49,873 nt of DNA, from contig PBSW01000058.1 in the NCBI GenBank assembly GCA_002726865.1, forward strand, positions 1-49,873, read 5' to 3'. Origin of the DNA: Candidatus Bathyarchaeota archaeon. Its GTDB lineage: Archaea > Thermoproteota > Bathyarchaeia > TCS64. Below, one piece after another: positions 7,273-15,894 of the stretch (positions within the stretch are counted from its first letter, which is position 1; each line of letters begins with the position of its first letter). The position numbers were made by a program, and so were the translations under genes. Below the pieces are notes generated by a model, which did not search any database, was not told the DNA's origin, and saw nothing but the letters and a program-made list of their open reading frames with translations.

Positions 7273-8697
7273 TCAGATCCACTGATCCAAGGGAGGCTTG
7301 GCATTCGGAGGCAGGGGTGACGTATATTTTCTCCCCGCGAGCCTCTCCTTCAACTCATCTTGTGCCTTCTTCAAGAGGTCCCTGTCGGTCATTAGTTCCA
7401 GAGCCGCTCCCGCCATAGTCTTTGCTGCGAAGAGTAGACTCTTATGTCCTATACTCATCCCGGAGGTGGCGACAGTTGTCCACGAGTGGCCCGGGGTGCC
7501 GAGAACGACCGTTGTGGTACTGAACTCCATGGTGGGGGTGTTCCATGATACATCGGCGACGTCTGTACTACCTGCTGAAACATTCCCCTCGTTCCAAGGG
7601 TTGAGGATGTCTGTTACAAGATTCACGTCTACATACCTCTTCCATTCAGGGATCTTCCTCTTCCTGAGGCTGTCCATCTTCGCCTGCATGGGAACCACTT
7701 CCGCTATCTTAGCTGCAAAAGCAAGTTCTTCATCACTGTATGTAGGGGCCCCAATCTCACGCATGTTAGCAATCACAAGCTTGCTCAGGGTTTTGTTGGG
7801 CATCTTGTTGTAAATGGCCTTTTTGAATTCCACCTTATGGGTGGTTCCAGTCATGAGGGCAGCTCCCTCGGCTATTCTAAGAACCCAATTATATATGTGG
7901 TCCACCTGGTCCCTCTCTGGGGCCCTGATCAGATACCAGACCCTGGCGTAGTCTGGGACCACGTTGGGCTGATATCCGCCCTCCTCGATGATATAGTGGA
8001 GACGGGCCTTCTCAATAACGTGCTCCCTCATATAGTTCACCCCGATGTTCATCAATTCTACTGCATCTAAGGCACTGCGTCCCTGCTCAGGACTCCCCGC
8101 TGCGTGGGCTGTCTTCCCGTAAAAATGGAACTTTACCGAGTTATTCGCGTTGCTGCTCTGAAGGCTGGCGGTGTTCAAACTATTAGGATGGTGGCTAAGG
8201 CAGGCATCGACCCCGTTGAAAACGCCGTCCCTCACCATCCAAACCTTGCCGCTGAGCATCTCCTCAGCGGGACAGCCGAAAAACTTGATTGTCCCGGGGA
8301 CCTTCACCTTATCCATTGCTACCTTGACCGCAAGAGCCCCTCCGAGCCCAGAGACCCCGTGGATGTTGTGACTACAGCCGTGGCCCGGTCCACCTTCAAT
8401 GAGAGGGTCCTTAACCGGGACGGCCTTATTGGAAACACCGGGGATGGAGTCGTACTCCCCCATGATTCCTATAACCGGCCTCCCGCTGCCCCAAGTCGCC
8501 ACAAAAGCAGTGGGTATCCCGGCCACCTCCATCGCCACCTTGAAACCTTGGCGCTCTAACTCGTCGACGAGGAGCTTTGCAGACTTTACCTCTACGAATC
8601 CTAGCTCGGCGTACTCCCAGATCTCGTCGCTGACCTCGATAAGCCTCTCCCGGTTCTGATCGATCCAGTCCCAGGCTGCTTGCTTCAAACCCGACAT
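7273..8697 (-). CDS. M20-family amidohydrolase, AbgB-like
   Basis: A 474-residue zinc amidohydrolase close in length and layout to AbgB, the B subunit of p-aminobenzoyl-glutamate hydrolase, and related aminoacylases. Seen: GIMGEYDSIPGVS near 75, GHGCSHNIHG near 105, CPAEE near 147 (catalytic Glu and metal Glu), SHHPNS near 175, the dimerisation-domain FHFYGKTAHAAGSPEQGRSA, and PGHSWT late. Catalytic positions appear intact. It likely cleaves an acyl or aryl amide from an amino acid. No AbgA-like partner is adjacent. The ATG at 8697 follows a TATA-like box by about 35 nt. Confidence 0.85.
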   Translation of the reverse strand: MSGLKQAAWDWIDQNRERLIEVSDEIWEYAELGFVEVKSAKLLVDELERQGFKVAMEVAGIPTAFVATWGSGRPVIGIMGEYDSIPGVSNKAVPVKDPLIEGGPGHGCSHNIHGVSGLGGALAVKVAMDKVKVPGTIKFFGCPAEEMLSGKVWMVRDGVFNGVDACLSHHPNSLNTASLQSSNANNSVKFHFYGKTAHAAGSPEQGRSALDAVELMNIGVNYMREHVIEKARLHYIIEEGGYQPNVVPDYARVWYLIRAPERDQVDHIYNWVLRIAEGAALMTGTTHKVEFKKAIYNKMPNKTLSKLVIANMREIGAPTYSDEELAFAAKIAEVVPMQAKMDSLRKRKIPEWKRYVDVNLVTDILNPWNEGNVSAGSTDVADVSWNTPTMEFSTTTVVLGTPGHSWTTVATSGMSIGHKSLLFAAKTMAGAALELMTDRDLLKKAQDELKERLAGRKYTSPLPPNAKPPLDQWI

Positions 8698-8728
8698 TGA
8701 CGAATCTTCCAGAGTATGTTCAATGTAC

Positions 8729-8736
8729 TATTTATT
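8729..8736 (-). promoter_or_regulatory. TATA-like box for the AbgB-like gene
   Basis: The minus strand reads AATAAATA centred about 35 nt before the ATG at 8697, giving a very short leader. This makes a 77-codon minus-strand open frame at 8685-8918, which overlaps it, unlikely to be a gene. I see nothing else in 8737-8990. Confidence 0.5.
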
Positions 8737-8996
8737 GACTGGTTAATCTCATTTACCAGATTTGCAGGGATCCATTTGGGGTAAGTATTCCTGAAATTTG
8801 GGAATCCTTTCAAGTGCCTCCGTCTTTGCAATTCTGAACGCGGGGTAATAAATAGTCCTTGAGGGTTCAGAGTGTTACGGAGATGTGAAACTTCATTATA
8901 ATGTTCCCTATCAATCATGTCGAGCTCCGCGGACGCGGCCTTTGGGGGAGCAGTGTAGCAGACTAAAGGAAAAAAAAGCGGTCCTCTGAAAAGCGA

Positions 8997-9003
8997 TTAT
9001 AAA
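8997..9003 (+). promoter_or_regulatory. TATA box of a leaderless HAD gene
   Basis: TTATAAA is centred 26 nt before the ATG at 9026, the spacing expected if transcription starts at the initiation codon, as in leaderless archaeal mRNAs. Confidence 0.6.
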
Positions 9004-9025
9004 CAACAGAGTTGTATCTCTTATA

Positions 9026-9709
9026 ATGGGTCAATACAAGGCCGTGATTTTTGACCTTGACGGCACCCTCCAGGACTCCAAGATAGATTATCAGATGATG
9101 ATTGAGTGCGTGCGGGTGATCCTGATAAGAGAGGGCATAAATCAGAGCGCCATTTGCGACAAAGGTGGAGTCTATCGTATCATCCGCGGCGGTAGAGCCT
9201 CACTATTTGAACTCGGCGTGAGAGACAAGCGGGTCCAAACAGTCCTCGACCTGATGACCGAGGCCATGAATGCGACCGAGCTGGAAGCTGTGGATCGTGT
9301 AGAGCCAAAGCCCAATGCTCTCCAAACCCTCAAAATTCTCCGTCAAAACGGTATCCTAATGGGAATAGCAACCAGGAGCCATCGGGTATACGCCGAGAGA
9401 TGTCTCGCCAAGATGGGGATGCGCAAATATCTGCAGGGGATTCTGGCCAGAGACGACGTGTCCTATCCAAAACCCGACCCTCGCCATCTGTTTGAAACCA
9501 TATCCCTCCTTAACGTTAACCCTAAGAATGTGCTCTTTGTAGGAGATACAACCACCGACTTTGAGACAGCCCGAGCTGCCGAGGTGGATTTTATAGGCTA
9601 CAGAAGGGATGAGGAGTGGGGGCAGCGTCTCCTGGACGCTGGATGCACGGTAATGGCTGAAGACCTCCTCGAGGTTGCTGAGATGGCTCTGAAGTCAAGA
9701 AAAGGATAA
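9026..9709 (+). CDS. HAD-family phosphatase (phosphoglycolate phosphatase-like)
   Basis: A 227-residue HAD hydrolase. Motif I is IFDLDGTLQDS (nucleophile Asp near residue 10), motif II GIATRS near 117 (the Ser/Thr position is Thr), motif III the Lys of SYPKPDPRHL near 151, and motif IV GDTTTDFETA near 174. A helical C1 cap lies between I and II. It fits the Gph/beta-phosphoglucomutase branch; the substrate is open. No shared operon; leaderless start. Confidence 0.85.
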   Translation: MGQYKAVIFDLDGTLQDSKIDYQMMIECVRVILIREGINQSAICDKGGVYRIIRGGRASLFELGVRDKRVQTVLDLMTEAMNATELEAVDRVEPKPNALQTLKILRQNGILMGIATRSHRVYAERCLAKMGMRKYLQGILARDDVSYPKPDPRHLFETISLLNVNPKNVLFVGDTTTDFETARAAEVDFIGYRRDEEWGQRLLDAGCTVMAEDLLEVAEMALKSRKG

Positions 9710-9724
9710 AAAAAAAGTTGGGTG

Positions 9725-11155
9725 CTACCAGTCAGATTTCCTGTTGAGCCAAGCCTGGGTCTCAGGGAGAATCTCTTTCCAGGTTTTAATGTATTTCTTG
9801 GTCTTCTCCGCGAGCGTTACGGTCTTGTCGAAGCCTTGTTTCTTTATAAACTCCTGGATCTCCTCAGGATTCTTCCTCCTCGCTGGCCACTCTTGGACAT
9901 TAGCAATCCTGAAAACGAACCGTGAATAGTTCGCAGCTGCGAGCCGGAGAAATTGCTGGTCTACTTTGTCGACGGTGTCATATTTCGTGTGGCCATAGCC
10001 CCTCCCTGTTCGGGTCCTCCTAGCCTCAGGGTCTCCCCCACTCCCGCAAGGTACGCTACTTAGGAAGAACGGCCAGTGGTCGCTGTAGGGGCTTATTTTC
10101 TGATCCGTGGGCATCTCAACGTTCATCTCGGCGGCCCATTGCCTGAGGAGGGTTTCGAGCTCGGGGAAGTTGTGGAATATCACCCCTTTCTTCCCGGGGC
10201 TCCCCCCTGAGTCGAGGTTGAGCATGAATCGAGCTTTGTCCATCTCGTTTCTGTGCCTTGCAACGTAGTTATAGGAGCCGTACAGACCGATCTCCTCAGC
10301 ACCGAAGCAGATACACCGGACACGACGATTCAGATTTTTCTTGACTTTATTTAGGACCCTAGCGATCTCCATCACGGTGACGGTCCCTGAGGCAGGATCC
10401 ATGGCGCCTTGGCTGATATCGTGGCCATCGTAGTGGCTCCCAACCACAACGTACTCGTCATCCACCGGGTCTTTTGGCTCCACGTCGCAGATCACGTTAA
10501 AGGTATCAACATCATAATTTGTGTCCGTGGTCCGGAGTTTCACGATGACCTCATCACTTCTCTCGGTGAGCCTCACGAGATAACTACCGTCCTCATAGCT
10601 GATCCCAACCGCAGGGATGACGGGACTAACTCCCCCCGTAGGGGGCCCGTAGGCTTGGTAGTGGTTCATAAAGATCCAGCCCTTGGCCCCCGCAAGGACG
10701 CTCCTCATATACTTTTCAGACCTGTGGAGGAATCGTTGTATCCCCATGGGGTTCCTACTTGTCACCAGCACAATGTTCCCGTCGATCTCATCCTTCCTGC
10801 TTTCGTAATCAGCTATGGCCCCGTCCCCGAGGTAGACTAGCTTCCCCTCGATCTCTCCTCCGAGGCTGTGGGGGAGGCTGATGACCTCGAACCTCTTCTT
10901 GATAGGACCTGTTACCCGGAGCTGGGCGGGTCCCCTCTTCCACCCTGGGATTGTGTAGGTCTCATAGTGGGCGTTCTTGAGACCATTTCTCTTTAGTTTC
11001 TTGACCATCCACTTGACCGAACCGAAATCCCCCTTAGTACCTGGGAAGCGGCTATCGTAGACATCACAAAGAACCTTGAGGTTGTCCATGGGCTCCGAGG
11101 AAGTATAGACCTCAGAGACAATCTTCTTGTCCACCTTGAGGTATGGGTTTTCCAC
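9725..11155 (-). CDS. M28-family zinc aminopeptidase
   Basis: A 476-residue protein whose C-terminal half is an M28 peptidase: GSHYDGHD (first metal His and Asp), MDPASGTVTVMEIA (bridging Asp), FGAEEIGLYGS (catalytic Glu plus metal Glu), LNLDSGG (metal Asp) and SDHWPF (last metal His). The N-terminal half (about residues 30-210) holds the protease-associated-type insertion seen in such enzymes. There is no signal peptide, so it is probably cytoplasmic. Start is GTG at 11155, with TATA-like sequence about 36 nt upstream. It fits the peptide-degrading theme. Confidence 0.88.
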   Translation of the reverse strand: MENPYLKVDKKIVSEVYTSSEPMDNLKVLCDVYDSRFPGTKGDFGSVKWMVKKLKRNGLKNAHYETYTIPGWKRGPAQLRVTGPIKKRFEVISLPHSLGGEIEGKLVYLGDGAIADYESRKDEIDGNIVLVTSRNPMGIQRFLHRSEKYMRSVLAGAKGWIFMNHYQAYGPPTGGVSPVIPAVGISYEDGSYLVRLTERSDEVIVKLRTTDTNYDVDTFNVICDVEPKDPVDDEYVVVGSHYDGHDISQGAMDPASGTVTVMEIARVLNKVKKNLNRRVRCICFGAEEIGLYGSYNYVARHRNEMDKARFMLNLDSGGSPGKKGVIFHNFPELETLLRQWAAEMNVEMPTDQKISPYSDHWPFFLSSVPCGSGGDPEARRTRTGRGYGHTKYDTVDKVDQQFLRLAAANYSRFVFRIANVQEWPARRKNPEEIQEFIKKQGFDKTVTLAEKTKKYIKTWKEILPETQAWLNRKSDW

Positions 11156-11376
11156 TAGAATTACACCGGAACATAATCGCCCATATATGTTATAAAAACA
11201 TCTGAACAGGACGTAAAAGAGGTGAAAAGGGAGTTAAATATGAAGGGCCTCCCGGTCTGGTTTACCCCCTCTTTCTAGTTTACGGATTACGAGTTGAAAA
11301 TGTCTCCCCCGCGTGCGATGGTCCTTCTAGGAGCTAATTCTTTAAGGCAAGGAACGGAGTCTGGCTGGGAAACCTC

Positions 11377-12249
11377 TTGGAAATAATAATCTTCACCGAC
11401 AACCCAATGGTTACGGAGACCCAACTGGTCATTGAGGAGCTTAAAAGTAGAAACATCCGGCACCGATTCTTAGCGCCTTGGGACATTGCCCTGCCGGAGC
11501 TCCAAAAACTTGATGCGGATATGGTCTATGTTCCCAGCAACATGTTCAATCGGGGCTCCACCTTCGAGCTCATCCACCGGCTACTAATCCTTCGGGAGTT
11601 TGAGAGTCAGGTAGGCAATATCGTGAACCCCGTGGATAGCATGCTCATCTACTCCAAGGGGCACTTCACCCTCCAGTTAAGCGACCTTGGTCTCCCCCAT
11701 CCCCCGACCATTGTGACTGAGAACATAGGTAATGCCCAAGAATTCGCGTCAGGACTCCTCGACGCGGGTAAATCTGTTGTCCTTAAACCCATCTGTCGGG
11801 GCCGGGGAATTGGGGTGGTCAGGCTCGATAGGATCCGGAGTCGTAGCGATCTCCTTCAGTACCTCATGTGGTACAACAGATCTTTTGGTCAGGGCGTCTT
11901 CTATCTCCAGGAGTTCATTCCGAATCTGGGCTACGATGTGCGGTGCATGGTGGTGAACGACGAGGTTGTAGGTCGAGAGAAGCGGTCGAATCCCCAGGAC
12001 TTTAGATACAATGTGAGCACAGGGGGTTTGGCTGAGGCCTTTGATGATCCCACCTATGATGAGATCTCAATAAATATCGCAGAGGCTGTGGACCTCAGGA
12101 TCACAGGCATCGACATCCTTCCCACAGAAACTGGCCCATACCTTTTGGAGGCGAACTGCTTCCCAGGATATACCGCCCTTATCGATGCCACCGGTATCCC
12201 TGTCCACGCTAGAATAGTGGATTATTTCCAGAGCCTCATGACTAGGTGA
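11377..12249 (+). CDS. RimK/MptN/CofF-type ATP-grasp ligase
   Basis: A 290-residue ATP-grasp ligase of the RimK group, which joins an amino acid (usually glutamate) to a carboxylate. N-terminal Rossmann-like region EIIIFTDNP, then the ATP-grasp: SVVLKPICRGRGIGVVRL near 128-145, FYLQEFIP near 170, and the metal-binding end YLLEANCFPGYTALIDATG near 262. Length matches archaeal tetrahydromethanopterin or F420 glutamate ligases (MptN, CofF) and RimK; which one cannot be told. TTG at 11377 gives the canonical N-terminus. No lysine-biosynthesis carrier gene is nearby, so LysX is less likely. Confidence 0.78.
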   Translation: MEIIIFTDNPMVTETQLVIEELKSRNIRHRFLAPWDIALPELQKLDADMVYVPSNMFNRGSTFELIHRLLILREFESQVGNIVNPVDSMLIYSKGHFTLQLSDLGLPHPPTIVTENIGNAQEFASGLLDAGKSVVLKPICRGRGIGVVRLDRIRSRSDLLQYLMWYNRSFGQGVFYLQEFIPNLGYDVRCMVVNDEVVGREKRSNPQDFRYNVSTGGLAEAFDDPTYDEISINIAEAVDLRITGIDILPTETGPYLLEANCFPGYTALIDATGIPVHARIVDYFQSLMTR

Positions 12250-12389
12250 CCGGTGTCCAAGCCGTTTGTCCCACCATCAAGATTAAGTAGTTTTCTGATC
12301 CATTCAAGGGAGGGGACTAGTTTGGCCCCGCGTTCCGTCCACGGCTAGTGCACAGAGTCACAAAAGAGGAAGGTAGAAGGACACAGCAT

Positions 12390-12890
12390 ATGATGGAGAT
12401 AGGGAAAAAAATGGATAATGGAACCCAGTCTGGGCAGAATGGCGAACGGGAATTTGTTATGGTGAAGCCTGACGGCGTCCATAGAGCGCACGTTGGGGAT
12501 ATCATTACCAGGATAGAGAGGGTCGGACTCAAAATTGTCGCCATAAAGATCCTTCAGGTGACCAAGGACCAGGCTGAGAAACACTACGCAATCCATAAAG
12601 ACAAACCTTTCTACAAAGGGCTCATAAAATACATCACAAGCGGCCCCTCTGTTGCGATGGTAGTGGAGGGTCGGAATGCAGTGAGTCATACCCGGAGGCT
12701 TGTCGGAGCCACTGATCCCCACAACGCCAATCCTGGATCTATCCGTGGGGATTATGGTCTAGACATCGGGAGAAACATAGTTCACGCGGCGGACTCGGTG
12801 AATAATGCCAAGATTGAGTACTCGATCTACTTTGACGAGGAGGAATTGATCGCTTACACCCGGATTGACGAGTCCCAGCTCTATAGCTGA
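12390..12890 (+). CDS. ndk: Nucleoside diphosphate kinase
   Basis: Transfers the gamma-phosphate from NTPs to NDPs through a phospho-histidine. Core begins EREFVMVKPDGVHR; the substrate loop SGPSVAMVVEGRNAV, GATDPHNANPGSIRGDYG and the active-site NIVHAADSVNNA (His four positions into this segment) are all present. The frame is open back to a GTG at 12348; ATGs at 12390, 12393 and 12411 are better starts, leaving a short hydrophilic N-terminal extension before the core. Genuine start is uncertain. It stands alone with inverted repeats after it. Confidence 0.94.
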   Translation: MMEIGKKMDNGTQSGQNGEREFVMVKPDGVHRAHVGDIITRIERVGLKIVAIKILQVTKDQAEKHYAIHKDKPFYKGLIKYITSGPSVAMVVEGRNAVSHTRRLVGATDPHNANPGSIRGDYGLDIGRNIVHAADSVNNAKIEYSIYFDEEELIAYTRIDESQLYS

Positions 12891-12944
12891 GACGCGAAAT
12901 TAAGCGTCGGAAAAGGGGTACTTTCTTTCCAGCGCCTCAACTTA

Positions 12945-12969
12945 GATGACGACGACAACGTTCGTCATC
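12945..12969. repeat. 8-bp inverted repeat after ndk
   Basis: GATGACGA and TCGTCATC with a 9-nt spacer, about 55 nt after the ndk stop. It may be a 3'-end hairpin or a regulator site. Confidence 0.35.
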
Positions 12970-13006
12970 GCGATGCCGTGGATGAAAAGGCAAGGATACG
13001 CCCTTG

Positions 13007-13032
13007 AACGCTAAATATTTCTGAGCGTTTTT
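13007..13032 (+). terminator. Hairpin plus T-run between ndk and the zinc-ribbon gene
   Basis: AACGCT and AGCGTT pair across an A/T-rich 11-nt loop and are followed by a run of T, the shape of an intrinsic terminator. The stem is short (6 bp). Confidence 0.4.
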
Positions 13033-13045
13033 CCGGTGATAAAAG

Positions 13046-13053
13046 TTATATAA
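13046..13053 (+). promoter_or_regulatory. TATA box deciding the zinc-ribbon start
   Basis: TTATATAA lies only about 11 nt before a GTG at 13061, too close for that codon to be in the mRNA. The next usable start, TTG at 13085, is about 35 nt downstream. Confidence 0.5.
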
Positions 13054-13084
13054 TCTCCCAGTGAGTTTGTATCAGGTAACAGTA

Positions 13085-13246
13085 TTGAATTGTCCAGTAT
13101 GTAGTGGAGTTGCTCAAGCGACTGGTAAAGAATTTAAATTCGGGGTTTTCGATGGGAAGCAGCATAAGTGTCCAATTTGCGGTAAAATTTTTAATGCCTT
13201 TTACAGGGATGGCAAATTCACTCACACGGTGCCTAAGTCTAAATAA
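13085..13246 (+). CDS. Small zinc-ribbon protein
   Basis: A protein of about 53 residues with two zinc knuckles, CPVC near its start and CPIC near residue 31, separated by a basic and aromatic segment, and a Lys-rich end. Four cysteines would hold one zinc. No other domain is present; small archaeal zinc ribbons of this kind often bind RNA, DNA or the ribosome, but no function can be assigned. The longer form from GTG at 13061 has 61 residues; the TATA position argues for the TTG at 13085. Confidence 0.7.
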   Translation: MNCPVCSGVAQATGKEFKFGVFDGKQHKCPICGKIFNAFYRDGKFTHTVPKSK

Positions 13247-13759
13247 GACTAGGGATCTTTGCCTCTTTGTTTACGCGTTTGATTAAAAAGGAGTTTACAA
13301 AACCAAGTATTCAATTTGGTTAAGAAGGGTAACAGGGGGCATCTACAGATTATAAGTGTGAAGCTGGAATTTGTGCGATTAGAGGGAGCTCAAATCATGC
13401 AAACGAAGTCTATTGTTCTACATCTGAGTCAGAGTAGTAAAATATCCTTTCATGCTCAGATTTGTCTCTATTTATAAGGAAAGACCTAGACAATTCGCCC
13501 TGTTTCCGGGACTCATGTTCTCTGTGCATGTGTTGGATATTAGAATTTGGTTGATTTGGGGTTATTTAGTTCCGATTTGATTATGGAGGTATTGTTCTTT
13601 TATATATGCGCGTGTTTTTGTGTTATTGTGTTTTTAGAGAGAAAGTAAGAAAGAGGGGGAAGGTGTGTGGGTGAATAAGCTGTTTCCCCGCCCCTAAAGA
13701 TATAAAAGCGAGGATAAATGTCCAATTACGAACTTAGATAGATTCGAGGAGGCGAGACA
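13247..13759. other. Intergenic region before nadC with promoter
   Basis: No gene is seen in about 450 nt of A/T-rich sequence. Near its right end a TATA box, TATAAAAG, lies at 13701-13708, about 52 nt before the nadC TTG, and a strong Shine-Dalgarno GGAGG at 13748-13752. A G/T-rich stretch with ATATATGCGCGTG occurs near 13602-13640. A NAD-responsive operator may be here, but none is recognisable. Confidence 0.5.
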
Positions 13760-14617
13760 TTGAAAAAAAAAGCTCGACTTAACCTAGTAAAGATTAGGGA
13801 CTTCCTGATGGAGGATATTGGGCATGGAGACATAACCTCATCCTCCCTCATCGGAGCGGATCAGATGGCCAAGGCACGGCTATTTATCAGGGAGGCTGGT
13901 ATTGCTGCAGGACTCGAGGAGGCGGCAATGATTTTCGAGCTCCTCGGATGCGACGTCATTACACACGCCTATGATGGAGAGAGCGTTAACCCGGAGAAAA
14001 TCCTTTTGGAGGTAGAGGGTTCGGCTAGAGCTATATTGTCGGGGGAGAGAACCGCCCTCAACATCGTGGGTCGAATGGCTGGGATAGCGACCGCAGTAGC
14101 GGAGGCCCAGAAAATCGCAAATGAGGTGAACCCCTCGGTAAGGGTTGCTGCCACGCGGAAAACCCTTCCAGGGCTGAGGGAACTCGACAAAAAAGCCGTT
14201 TTACTAGGGGGAGGAGATACCCATCGGTTGCGACTCGATGACTGTGTTCTCATCAAAGATAACCACTTGAAGTTAGTCCCTTCTATCACTGATGCCGTTA
14301 GGAGAGCCAGGAAGGGGGTGAGCTTTACAAAGAAGATCGAGGTAGAGGTAAGAAGCCCCGGTGAAGCTGAGGAAGCGGCAGAAGCGGGGGCCGATATAGT
14401 CATGTTCGACAACATGAGCCCGAGGGAAATCCGTATATGCTTCGGTGTACTGAAGAAGAAGGGACTTCACAAAGGTAGGCTGTTCGAGGCGTCCGGAGAG
14501 ATCACCCGCGAGAGCTTAGCCAACTACGCCGGCTCAGGGGTGGATATCATCTCAATGGGAAGTCTCACCCACTCCGTGAGGAGCCTAAACGTCAAATTAG
14601 AGATAGAGATGGTTTAG
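13760..14617 (+). CDS. nadC: Quinolinate phosphoribosyltransferase
   Basis: Converts quinolinate plus PRPP to nicotinate mononucleotide in de novo NAD synthesis. Seen: EDIGHGDITS near residue 14, SGERTALNI near 95, ATRKTLPGLRELDKKAV near 130-146 (catalytic Arg and Lys), HRLRLDDCVLIKDNH near 155-169, IEVEV and DIVMFDNMSP, and the final SGVDIISMGSLTHS. Normal length of 285. The TTG start has a strong GGAGG site 8 nt upstream. One nucleotide separates it from nadA, so the two form an operon. The aspartate-oxidising step (NadB or aspartate dehydrogenase) is not in this window. Confidence 0.96.
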   Translation: MKKKARLNLVKIRDFLMEDIGHGDITSSSLIGADQMAKARLFIREAGIAAGLEEAAMIFELLGCDVITHAYDGESVNPEKILLEVEGSARAILSGERTALNIVGRMAGIATAVAEAQKIANEVNPSVRVAATRKTLPGLRELDKKAVLLGGGDTHRLRLDDCVLIKDNHLKLVPSITDAVRRARKGVSFTKKIEVEVRSPGEAEEAAEAGADIVMFDNMSPREIRICFGVLKKKGLHKGRLFEASGEITRESLANYAGSGVDIISMGSLTHSVRSLNVKLEIEMV

Positions 14618-14618
14618 A

Positions 14619-15545
14619 ATGGGACTCAACACGATCCAGAGCAAAATAGTGGCGCTAAAAGAGGAGAAAAACGCACTCCTCCTCGCCCACAACTATCAGA
14701 CAATCGAAATACAGGAGGTTGCCGATTTCGTGGGGGACAGCCTAGAGCTCTGCCGGAAGGCCCAGGGCGTAAAAGACCGGGACCTCATCGTCTTCGCCGG
14801 TGTAGACTTTATGGCAGAGACTGCATCAATCCTCAACCCGCAGAAGAAGGTCGTGATCCCTAGCACCAAGGCGATTTGTCCTATGGCCGCAATGCTCCCA
14901 CTTAAAATCCTTAAAAATATGAAGAAAAAATACCCAGGGGCACCCGTGGTGCTCTATGTGAATACCCTTGCTGAGGCGAAGGCCGAGGCCGACGTCACAT
15001 GCACATCAGCAAACGCCTCTGAGATCGTGGCCCAATTAGAAGGGGATACCGTCCTTTTCGGGCCAGACGTAAATCTGGCCTGGTACGTCTCCCAGAAAGT
15101 TCCAGGAAAGACGCTTATCCCTGTACCGGATTACGGGCATTGCCGCGTCCACCGCTTCCTGGGAGATGGCTCCGAGGCCATGGAGCTTAAGAAGAAATAT
15201 CCCGACGCCGAGCTTTTGGCTCACCCAGAGTGCGAGCCGGAGTTCCAAAAGAAGGCTGATTTCGTCCTGTCCACAGGGGGAATTTATCGGCGCTGCCAAA
15301 AGTCCTCGGCCAAGATATTTATAATCGGTACAGAGGTCGGGATGGTAGATCGCCTTACGAGGGAGATCCCAGGTAAAACCTTTCTCCCTGCAAAGAAATA
15401 TTCTGAGTGCGCCTCCATGAAGAGGATCACCCTAGAGAACATATTCTCCTCTATGTTGAACGAGGCCCCTGTCATCCACGTTCCCGAGGAGATCGCAGAT
15501 AAAGCCCGAATACCAATCCAACGAATGCTCGAGATGAGCCGCTAG
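14619..15545 (+). CDS. nadA: Quinolinate synthase A
   Basis: Condenses iminoaspartate with dihydroxyacetone phosphate to quinolinate using an oxygen-sensitive [4Fe-4S] cluster. Marks of the 308-residue family: LAHNYQTIEIQEVADFVGDS at the start, FAGVDFMAETA, the first cluster Cys in KAICPMAAM, YVNTLAEAKAEADVTCTSANA, GPDVNLAWYV, HPECEPE, and the late Cys in YSECASMKRITLENI. All three cluster cysteines appear present. It is the second gene of nadCA. Confidence 0.96.
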   Translation: MGLNTIQSKIVALKEEKNALLLAHNYQTIEIQEVADFVGDSLELCRKAQGVKDRDLIVFAGVDFMAETASILNPQKKVVIPSTKAICPMAAMLPLKILKNMKKKYPGAPVVLYVNTLAEAKAEADVTCTSANASEIVAQLEGDTVLFGPDVNLAWYVSQKVPGKTLIPVPDYGHCRVHRFLGDGSEAMELKKKYPDAELLAHPECEPEFQKKADFVLSTGGIYRRCQKSSAKIFIIGTEVGMVDRLTREIPGKTFLPAKKYSECASMKRITLENIFSSMLNEAPVIHVPEEIADKARIPIQRMLEMSR

Positions 15546-15894
15546 CTTAGTAAACATTTTTCGAGGTATTCAAATCTTTTATCCGGGTTATCAGAGATGT
15601 TGATTTTTGTTTAGGGGGTAAGAAACCAAGGAACCATCCTTCTGTCTTCTTGACCCTTGGATCCCTCGTCATCGGGAAGGTCATCTTTGAAGAGGGAAAC
15701 GGGATCAGGAACTGCGCGCTGAGATGAGCCAGTCATGTCTATAGGAACACCCATCCCCTGAACACTCTAGCTCAAGAGATACCCGTTAATCCAGTGCGTG
15801 AGATAGGGGGCTATAATGCGAGACAGATGACCATATAGAAAGTACGGCCTGTTTCAAAGACCGAGGAGAACAAGAGATTATACTCAAAGGGACA
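15546..15894. other. Intergenic region between nadA and nth
   Basis: Convergent-gene spacer. One plus-strand frame from about 15552 stays open for some 56 codons to a TGA near 15724, but has no start codon and no recognised similarity, so I do not call a gene. It contains one of the GCGCGC hexamers seen in several spacers (15714-15719). Confidence 0.4.

Noticed and set aside
8685..8918. A 77-codon minus-strand open frame upstream of the AbgB-like gene
   Set aside because: It overlaps the AbgB start and the best TATA box for that gene, and its sequence shows no domain.
15552..15726. Startless open frame after nadA
   Set aside because: No start codon, no similarity and a length that chance allows.
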